A stretch of 5,403 bases of DNA. Origin: SIG710 sp045605745 (GTDB taxonomy: Bacteria > Bacillota > Clostridia > Oscillospirales > CAG-272). The notes below the pieces were generated by a model, which did not search any database, was not told the origin of the DNA, and saw only the letters and a program-made list of their open reading frames with translations. Position 1 is the stretch's first letter. Each line of letters opens with the position of its first letter. The stretch lies in contig JAZUQN010000235.1 of the NCBI GenBank assembly GCA_045605745.1, forward strand, positions 1-5,403, in the 5' to 3' direction. Shown here one piece after another: positions 1-4,520 of the stretch. Position numbers and translations under genes: made by a program.

Positions 1-26
1 TTCTTTTAGGTACATAATCGGAAAAT

Positions 27-73
27 AAAAAAAGGAAAGGCTGAGACAAATCATCTCAGCCTGTCCTTTTTTT
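27..73. terminator. Bidirectional intrinsic terminator
   Basis: The arms 27-46 and 54-73 are complementary over 20 positions with one mismatch (A37 opposite G63), and the loop is the 7 bases 47-53. The core is AGGCTGAGA/TCTCAGCCT, flanked by GGA/TCC and by seven A on the left and seven T on the right. Both strands therefore show a stable stem ending in a U-tract. It could end a plus-strand gene lying before the window, and it could also end minus-strand transcripts arriving from the regulator gene at 699-1382. Positions 1-26 hold too little to call a gene end. Confidence 0.9.
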
Positions 74-93
74 AAAGCCAAGTTAAATTTTGA

Positions 94-103
94 TTTATCG
101 GGG
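94..103 (+). repeat. Left terminal inverted repeat of the hairpin array
   Basis: TTTATCGGGG here is the exact inverse of CCCCGATAAA at 669-678. A nested second pair, TGTGGGA at 133-139 and TCCCACA at 612-618, lies inside it. These are visible in the sequence. That they mark the element boundary is inference, because no target-site duplication is evident outside them. Confidence 0.5.
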
Positions 104-668
104 AAACATAGGCGAGGACACTGCGGAAATTCTGTGGGACAATCGGCTATCACAGACGAGAGCAGTGTGCGGTTCACTGCACCCTTATTGCGCCGGTGCT
201 TTTTGGCGCAATAAGGAGGGATAGAGTGATGCACAGCTCCCTTAGAAAATGCAGAATTGCATTTTCTAAGGAGCGTCTGTCTGACTAAGGAAAGGAGTCC
301 TTAGAGGGAAAAGTAGTTTCCCTCTAAGTGCGCTTTCGTGTCTTTGGCGCATACCAAAGACACTGCCATGCGGCATGAGCAAAAAAGAAGAAGGGTTTAT
401 TTATCATAATCGTTTATCCGCTTTTCTTTGACACTAAAGGCCCAAAGAAAAGTCACGATGCGTGAAGTTTATCGGTTTGGTGGATTTCTCATTGCATCGT
501 ATGACATATTTTCCGAGAAAATATGTCCGTTTATTCGTCAAAATCGTATGGCAAAAGAAATGCCGCTAAAGTTTTTTCGCCTCTGCGGATGCGACCGGCG
601 ATGTCGCCGGCTCCCACAAGCTTTTGAAAAAGCTTGAGCAAAACTTTAACAGTTTTGTCATCACACTC

Positions 669-678
669 CCCCGATAAA
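669..678 (-). repeat. Right terminal inverted repeat of the hairpin array
   Basis: CCCCGATAAA pairs with 94-103. The overlapping ten bases 671-680 (CCGATAAACT) also pair perfectly with an internal copy, AGTTTATCGG, at 466-475. The right half (466-680) could therefore fold as its own closed domain instead. The sequence ends 18 bp before the stop codon of the minus-strand regulator gene. Confidence 0.5.
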
Positions 679-698
679 CTCCTGTTTTTGCTCCTTTA

Positions 699-1382
699 CT
701 ACATATAGGGATTTATTTGATATCCAGCATTTCTGTGGCAAATGATAAGCTTTCGCCCACTTAGTGCTTTAGCTTTCCTGTTTATCGAGGAAATATGTGC
801 CCTTACATTTGTTTCCGTCATTCTGTAGCTTTCAGCAAAACAAAAGCAAAGTATTGTTTCTTCGTCAAGCCTTTTATCGGTGCTTTGGCAGAGAAACAGC
901 AAAATTCTATATTCGGCTCTTGTTAAATTAAGAGGATATCCAAGAAGAGTTGCTTTGTTCGAAGAATCACCGAGCTTCAGGTGCATATAGCTTCTCTTAA
1001 GACAGTATCCGCATTTGCTTAATATTTCCTTTATCACATCAACAAAGTATGAAGAAGGAAAAGCATCGGTTTCAAAGTCGCTTGAAATCAGATACTTATA
1101 TCTAACCTTTTTGTGCATCTCCTTGTCTGTTATTGCTATACATTTTACTTTTGGATATTCTTGTTTTAATAGCTTACAGGCTTTTTCTCCAAAATTGCAA
1201 TCCAAGCTTGAATCTATGATTGCTACTGCCGGGGGTGATGGAAGAGCTTTGATGAAATCTATGAGACCGTGGGAATTTAAAAGATCGGGAAATCCCCGGT
1301 GATAAGCAAAAATATCACCATCAAGCAACATTTTTCTTAGAACAACAGATCGAGACGGCTCGTGAGAAATGAAAACTATCAT
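699..1382 (-). CDS. OmpR/PhoB-type winged-helix response regulator with degenerate receiver
   Basis: This is a 227-residue cytoplasmic DNA-binding protein, the usual length for the OmpR family. The C-terminal part, about 133-226, reads as a Trans_reg_C winged helix: LNLTRAEYRILLFL (151-164) opens the domain, TNVRAHISSINRKAK (191-205) is the recognition-helix region, and the wing ends in NAGYQIN (218-224), matching the family's G-x-G-Y-R ending. Residues 1-120 are receiver-like. D57 (AIID) sits where the phosphoacceptor is expected, but the acidic pair near residues 7-8 is H7-E8 and the rest is divergent, so phosphorylation is uncertain. No sensor kinase is present in the window. Nine cysteines are present, including CGYC at 124-127 between the two domains. 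The start is well placed: GGAGGA at 1388-1393 lies 5 bases upstream. The gene follows the transporter on the same strand, and no clear promoter is visible in the 72-bp gap. Targets are unknown. Confidence 0.85.
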   Translation of the reverse strand: MIVFISHEPSRSVVLRKMLLDGDIFAYHRGFPDLLNSHGLIDFIKALPSPPAVAIIDSSLDCNFGEKACKLLKQEYPKVKCIAITDKEMHKKVRYKYLISSDFETDAFPSSYFVDVIKEILSKCGYCLKRSYMHLKLGDSSNKATLLGYPLNLTRAEYRILLFLCQSTDKRLDEETILCFCFAESYRMTETNVRAHISSINRKAKALSGRKLIICHRNAGYQINPYM

Positions 1383-1387
1383 CGAAT

Positions 1388-1393
1388 TCCTCC
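1388..1393 (-). promoter_or_regulatory. Ribosome binding site of the regulator gene
   Basis: On the minus strand this reads GGAGGA, followed by 5 bases and ATG at 1382. It fixes the start codon. Confidence 0.85.
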
Positions 1394-1413
1394 AAAAAAT
1401 CTAACTGTAAATC

Positions 1414-1444
1414 AAAAGGGCTGTTTCTGTATGAAACAGCCCCC
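1414..1444 (-). terminator. Intrinsic terminator after the transporter gene, possibly leaky
   Basis: GGGCTGTTTC (1418-1427) and GAAACAGCCC (1433-1442) form a perfect 10-bp stem with a 5-base loop. Read on the minus strand, it lies 12 bases past the transporter stop codon and is followed by TTTTGATTT. That tract is interrupted, so some read-through into the regulator gene is plausible; this is inference. Confidence 0.8.
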
Positions 1445-1454
1445 ATATGAAAGA

Positions 1455-3104
1455 TTAGTTATTTCCCTTAGCTTTTTTCTGTGTGAATATTTTTATTCCC
1501 ATAACGGTTAAGAACATAAGCACAAATGCAAAGGGCAGGGCAATATAAGCCTTTGGAACAAAGCCTGCAAATACGAAGCTTACAAAGGATACTGCAGCAA
1601 CGGTTATGGCATAGGGAAGCTGGGTTTGAACATGGTCGATGTGGTTACACTGAGCTCCTGCACTTGCCATAATGGTTGTATCGGAAATCGGAGAGCAATG
1701 GTCTCCGCAAACAGCACCTGCAAGGCAGGCAGAAATGCCAACGAAGAAGAGCTCGTGTGATTCGGGGAATACGCTTGTAACGATCGGGATAAGAATTCCG
1801 AATGTACCCCACGAAGTACCTGTTGAAAATGCAAGGAAGCAAGCAATAATGAAGATTATTGCAGGCAGAAATGCAGCAAGTTTATCGCCAACACCACTCA
1901 TAATATTTTCAACAAAAACATCAGAACCAAGACCGCCGGTTATATCCTTGAGGGTTGTGGCAAGTGTGAGTATAAGTATAGCAGGAACCATGGCGATGAA
2001 GCCCTTTGGTATGCACTCCATAGCTTCTTTAAATGTAATGAGCCTACGAACGATAAGATAAACAATGATAACGGCAAGAGCAATAAGAGCGCCCCAAGGA
2101 AGACCGACTGTTGCATCTGTATCTCCAAAGGCTGTAACAAAATCTGCACCGCTAAAGAAGCCGCCAACATAAAGAAGACCAAGAATAGATGAAACAACAA
2201 GTATAATGATTGGCAGAATTAGATCGATAACCTTGCCCTTGGGGTTTGCATTGCTTTCTTCTTTTGTTGAGTTCAATATGCCAAGATCACCGTTTTGCGC
2301 TTTGATCTCAAATTCAGACATCTTGCCATAATCAAAGCCGATAACCGAGATCATGATTATAAATCCAAGCATGAGCAAAGAATAGAAGTTGAACGGAATG
2401 GCTCTGACAAAAAGCTCTATTCCGCTGAGAGTTTCGCTGTCAACACAGCTTGAAACCGCAGCCGCCCATGAAGAAACCGGAGCTATCATACAAACAGGTG
2501 CTGCAGTTGCATCAATTAGGAATGCAAGCTTTGCCCTTGATATCTTGTGAGAATCGGTAACCGGACTCATAACAGAACCAACGGTGAGGCAGTTGAAATA
2601 GTCATCAATGAAAATGAGAACGCCAAGAACAAATGTGGCAATTGCCGCTCCAACCTTGGTTTTGATATTCTTTGTTGCCCAACGACCAAAGGCCTGGGAA
2701 CCGCCGGATTTGTTGATGAGAGCAACCATGATTCCAAGGAGAACAAGAAATACGAAAATTCCGGCGCTTGCAGAAAGGGCAGGAATAAGACCACCTGAGA
2801 AAACTTCAACAACATCACCGTCTGCATTTGTCAATTTTTCGGAAACGAAACCTTTTGTTATTGTGTCAATTATTCCGGAAAAATTGAAATTAGCCTTTAT
2901 AATTGCGCCGATAGTTATACCGATAAAGAGCGAGGAATAAACCTCTTTTGTGATAAGCGCCAGTGCGATGGCGATTACAGGAGCCACAAGAGACCAAGCT
3001 GTTCCGTATGCACCTTCTTCACCTATTGTGAAATAAGCTGCAACAAGTACTGCCAAAATAGCCACTATGGCAACTATGGGAATTAGGATTTTCTTTGCTT
3101 TCAT
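1455..3104 (-). CDS. NhaC-family transporter, probable lysine importer (LysW-like)
   Basis: The 549-residue polytopic membrane protein belongs to the Na+/H+ antiporter NhaC family. Hydrophobic segments run through its length, starting with about 6-26 and 38-53. Diagnostic blocks are IDDYFNCLTVGSVMSPVTD (166-184), FSTGTSWGTFGILIPI (426-441), GDHCSPISDTT (467-477) and the HIDHVQTQLPYA stretch (488-499). The family suggests Na+/H+ exchange, but a lysine riboswitch in the leader argues for lysine import, as proposed in earlier comparative genomics for the LysW group of NhaC-like proteins. Its transport direction and coupling ion cannot be read from the sequence. The start at 3104 is chosen because GGAGGC (3109-3114) sits just upstream and the protein then begins MKAKKILIPIV, a typical positively charged entry to the first membrane helix. 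The frame stays open to 3182, but those 26 codons lie across the terminator hairpin and aptamer. No key block is missing, and I see no frameshift. Confidence 0.92.
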   Translation of the reverse strand: MKAKKILIPIVAIVAILAVLVAAYFTIGEEGAYGTAWSLVAPVIAIALALITKEVYSSLFIGITIGAIIKANFNFSGIIDTITKGFVSEKLTNADGDVVEVFSGGLIPALSASAGIFVFLVLLGIMVALINKSGGSQAFGRWATKNIKTKVGAAIATFVLGVLIFIDDYFNCLTVGSVMSPVTDSHKISRAKLAFLIDATAAPVCMIAPVSSWAAAVSSCVDSETLSGIELFVRAIPFNFYSLLMLGFIIMISVIGFDYGKMSEFEIKAQNGDLGILNSTKEESNANPKGKVIDLILPIIILVVSSILGLLYVGGFFSGADFVTAFGDTDATVGLPWGALIALAVIIVYLIVRRLITFKEAMECIPKGFIAMVPAILILTLATTLKDITGGLGSDVFVENIMSGVGDKLAAFLPAIIFIIACFLAFSTGTSWGTFGILIPIVTSVFPESHELFFVGISACLAGAVCGDHCSPISDTTIMASAGAQCNHIDHVQTQLPYAITVAAVSFVSFVFAGFVPKAYIALPFAFVLMFLTVMGIKIFTQKKAKGNN

Positions 3105-3108
3105 AAAA

Positions 3109-3114
3109 GCCTCC
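3109..3114 (-). promoter_or_regulatory. Ribosome binding site that sets the transporter start
   Basis: On the minus strand this reads GGAGGC, followed by TTTT and ATG at 3104. It selects this start over in-frame ATGs further upstream at 3182, 3179 and 3140, which lie in riboswitch RNA. The first two G of GGAGG can also pair with the expression platform, as described under that feature. Confidence 0.9.
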
Positions 3115-3163
3115 AAAAAATAAAGATATGCTTTGCGCATATCTAAATACTTTTTTGGTATTT
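3113..3163 (-). promoter_or_regulatory. Riboswitch expression platform with terminator hairpin
   Basis: On the minus strand AGATATGC (3137-3144) and GCATATCT (3124-3131) form an 8-bp stem with a 5-base loop. It is followed by TTATTTTTT, as in an intrinsic terminator, and then directly by the ribosome binding site. A second pairing extends it: CCAAAAAA (3151-3158) matches TTTTTTGG (3113-3120), which would cover the U-tract and the first two G of GGAGG. A competing small hairpin, AAATAC/GTATTT (3145-3150/3158-3163), is also possible. The structures are seen in the sequence. Whether control is by termination, by blocking ribosome entry, or both is inference; no strong antiterminator stands out beyond a 4-bp GCGC match with the 3' edge of the aptamer. 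Confidence 0.75.
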
Positions 3164-3164
3164 C

Positions 3165-3326
3165 GACAGCGCTCCACATCAAGTTAGATGTGACAGTACA
3201 TTACATATTCTGCAATGTACCAACCGAAAATGGCTGCGGGAACCGTTCTCGATTTCGGCGTTTGTTCCTTTCATGGGAGATTCCGCAATCTTTATGCCCA
3301 ATACTGATAGCAAACGCACCTCTATC
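3165..3326 (-). promoter_or_regulatory. Lysine riboswitch aptamer (L box)
   Basis: The minus-strand leader carries the lysine aptamer core: GATAGAGGTGCG (3315-3326), AGTA after P2, GAAAGG, CGCCGAA, then CTGTCAC and a TGGAG stretch before the closing strand. All five helices pair: P1 3322-3326/3165-3169 (one G-U), P2 3311-3317/3258-3264 (7 bp perfect) with an inner hairpin 3287-3290/3279-3282, P3 3253-3258/3224-3229, P4 3214-3220/3196-3202 (7 bp) and P5 3187-3192/3175-3180 (6 bp). Its length of about 162 nt and its order of blocks match the family as in Bacillus lysC. In this family lysine binding stabilises P1 and switches the downstream gene off. Placement before an NhaC-like transporter indicates lysine-repressed lysine uptake. 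Confidence 0.93.
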
Positions 3327-3338
3327 ATCATTGCACTA

Positions 3339-3367
3339 ATAATAGCATTTTTTTCCTTAAAAAGCAA
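3339..3367 (-). promoter_or_regulatory. Promoter of the riboswitch-transporter transcript
   Basis: On the minus strand the -35 is TTGCTT (3362-3367), the spacer is 17 bp and the -10 is TATTAT (3339-3344). The expected start, near 3331-3333, is only a few bases before the aptamer P1 strand, which supports the call. Confidence 0.75.
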
Positions 3368-3429
3368 GAGCTTTTATAAACAAAATTGATTTTTGGCGAA
3401 TTGCACATAATAATGGAGAAAATTTTGAC

Positions 3430-3550
3430 TATTTGACGAAAAAACAAATTCCAAAAGTGGAACAAAAATATTTAAGCCCCCCAAAAACGACTTGGGATTT
3501 GTCGAAAAAATGTAAAAAAAGCGTTTTTTGCAAAAAAACAGGAATTTCTT
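3430..3550. other. A-tract-rich divergent intergenic DNA
   Basis: Between the two divergent promoters (3367 and 3552) there is no gene. Runs of A or T lie at 3439-3444, 3453-3456, 3464-3468, 3483-3487, 3505-3510, 3514-3520, 3524-3529 and 3532-3538. The last four are spaced about one helical turn apart and sit just upstream of the plus-strand -35. This could be intrinsically curved DNA or an UP-element-like activator of the rlmB promoter. TTGACT and TTGACG at 3425-3438 look like -35 boxes but have no matching -10. Confidence 0.4.
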
Positions 3551-3551
3551 A

Positions 3552-3580
3552 TATACAAAATCGAAATTATATGTTATAAT
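3552..3580 (+). promoter_or_regulatory. Promoter of the rlmB unit
   Basis: TATACA (3552-3557, four of six matches to TTGACA), a 17-bp spacer and a perfect TATAAT (3575-3580). Transcription would start near 3587, giving a leader of about 48 nt before the rlmB ATG. Confidence 0.75.
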
Positions 3581-3634
3581 AATACAGAATGTAGAATAGA
3601 CTAATTTTATCATAATTAAGGATTGCTTACAGAT

Positions 3635-4504
3635 ATGAGTTTTGAAAATAAAAAATATTACGGTAAAGGGAATGATAGCCGACATGGCGGAAAAGATGTC
3701 AACAGTTATCGCCCTTATAAGGATACCGGCGCGAATTTTAGAAATGATTTCAATGAAAATGAAAAAGCCGGTGCAGTTGCCGGCAGAAATGCAGTTCGTG
3801 AGCTTCTGAAAAGCGGAAGAGCAATAGACAAGATCTTTGTTAGAAAAGGCGACAGAGAAGGCTCTATAGTTGTTCTTGTTTCCGAGGCTATCGGCAGAGG
3901 AATTCCGATCATCGAGGTTGAAAAGGGAAAGCTTGATCAGCTCTCCGGCAACTCTCTGCATCAAGGAATAGTTGCTCTTGCGGCGGAAAAGGAATACTCA
4001 AGTGTTGAGGACATCCTTTTGATCGCAGAGGAGAGGGGAGAACCCCCCTTGATTGTGATCTCAGACGGGATAACAGATCCACATAATCTCGGGGCACTTA
4101 TCAGATGTGCAGAGGGTGTTGGAGCACACGGTCTTATAATTCCAAAGCGCAGAGCCGTAGGTCTTACGCCGGCGGTTTCAAAGGCTTCTGCAGGTGCAAT
4201 CGAGCATTTGGCAATTGCAAAGGTTTCAAATATTGCATCAACCATTGATATGCTTAAGAAAAATGGAATTTGGACATATGCAGCCGAAGCCGGAGGCACG
4301 GCTTATTATGATACAGATATGAGCACCGGAGTGGCTATCGTTCTCGGTAGTGAGGGCGATGGAGTTTCTGAGCTTGTAAAAAAGAAATGTGACTATATAG
4401 TTTCTATCCCGATGTACGGCAAGGTCAATTCATTCAATGTCTCAACTGCGGCTTCTGTTTTACTTGCAGAGGCTTCAAAGCAGCAGAGACAAAAAAATAA
4501 GTGA
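3635..4504 (+). CDS. rlmB: 23S rRNA (guanosine-2'-O-)-methyltransferase, TrmH/SpoU family
   Basis: The 289-residue cytoplasmic enzyme is of the RlmB/TrmH group 3 type, which uses S-adenosylmethionine to methylate a 2'-O-ribose in 23S rRNA (G2251 in E. coli). After a hydrophilic basic N-terminus (1-44), the substrate-binding domain starts at AGRNAVRELL (49-58) and runs to about 120. The catalytic SPOUT domain follows with its three motifs: ITDPHNLGALIRCAEGVGAHG (146-166, including N151, R157 and E160), GSEGDGVSELV (238-248), and SIPMYGKVNSFNVSTAASVLL (257-277, including N265, S266 and N268). All key residues are present. The start is ATG 3635, with AAGGA at 3618-3622 12 bases before it, a rather long gap. 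An in-frame TTG at 3623 touches that site directly and is less likely. It heads a transcription unit with the acidic protein 16 bp downstream. Homologues acting on other rRNA or tRNA sites cannot be fully excluded. Confidence 0.93.
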   Translation: MSFENKKYYGKGNDSRHGGKDVNSYRPYKDTGANFRNDFNENEKAGAVAGRNAVRELLKSGRAIDKIFVRKGDREGSIVVLVSEAIGRGIPIIEVEKGKLDQLSGNSLHQGIVALAAEKEYSSVEDILLIAEERGEPPLIVISDGITDPHNLGALIRCAEGVGAHGLIIPKRRAVGLTPAVSKASAGAIEHLAIAKVSNIASTIDMLKKNGIWTYAAEAGGTAYYDTDMSTGVAIVLGSEGDGVSELVKKKCDYIVSIPMYGKVNSFNVSTAASVLLAEASKQQRQKNK

Positions 4505-4505
4505 C

Positions 4506-4511
4506 AAGGAG
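4506..4511 (+). promoter_or_regulatory. Ribosome binding site of the acidic protein gene
   Basis: AAGGAG lies 2 bases after the rlmB stop codon and 9 bases before GTG 4521, which marks that GTG as the start. Confidence 0.8.
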
Positions 4512-4520
4512 TGCGGTCAA

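Larger units (their letters stand above)
93..680. repeat. Hairpin-array intergenic element, non-coding
   Basis: This gene-free stretch is packed with inverted repeats. Arms are 162-167/175-180 (6 bp), 183-194/205-216 (12 bp), 241-253/258-270 (13 bp, extending to 236-274 with one bulged C), 300-311/317-328 (12 bp), 338-347/354-363 (10 bp), 421-430/443-452 (10 bp), 503-513/517-527 (11 bp), 595-600/605-610 (6 bp, GC only), 617-625/628-636 (9 bp) and 639-645/651-657 (7 bp). Loops are mostly 3-12 bases and the arms are perfect. The arms of different hairpins differ in sequence. U-tracts are absent after nearly all of them, so they do not read as terminators on either strand. The ends carry TTTATCGGGG (94-103) and its inverse CCCCGATAAA (669-678). 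It could be a non-autonomous mobile repeat, a chain of BIME-like palindromes, or a large structured RNA. I recall similar short translated sequences (QRKVTMREVYRFGG, from about 440-482) as spurious ORFs in Clostridia, which would suggest a multicopy repeat; this is unverified. Confidence 0.7.

Noticed and set aside
1..26. C-terminal end of a plus-strand gene before the terminator
   Set aside because: In-frame stops such as TAG at 7-9 occur, but too few codons are present to support any gene.
428..637. Plus-strand open frame of 69 codons in the hairpin array
   Set aside because: It starts at a TTG inside a hairpin stem with no ribosome site and translates several perfect palindromes. The reading frame is most likely incidental.
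183..657. CRISPR array or a series of terminators
   Set aside because: Hairpin arms are not repeats of one unit and spacing is irregular, so it is not CRISPR. U-tracts are missing after the stems on both strands, so they are not terminators.
1015..1302. Plus-strand open frame within the regulator gene
   Set aside because: It is antisense to the receiver-like region of a well-supported gene and has no features of its own.
1672..2061. Plus-strand open frame within the transporter gene
   Set aside because: It is the antisense of strongly conserved NhaC motifs. No ribosome site or recognisable domain.
3105..3182. Longer N-terminus for the transporter, starting at 3182
   Set aside because: These codons overlap the aptamer's P1 and P5 strands and the terminator hairpin, and the good ribosome site points to 3104.
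3425..3438. TTGACT/TTGACG as extra promoter -35 boxes
   Set aside because: No -10-like sequence lies 16-18 bases downstream of either.
3623..3634. TTG start for rlmB four codons upstream
   Set aside because: The only nearby ribosome site (3618-3622) abuts it with no spacer, and ATG 3635 is the better choice.
3374..3964. Minus-strand open frame of 196 codons across the divergent region and rlmB
   Set aside because: It overlaps the rlmB promoter and the rlmB N-terminus. The residues are low-complexity I/F/K from A/T-rich DNA, with no family motif.
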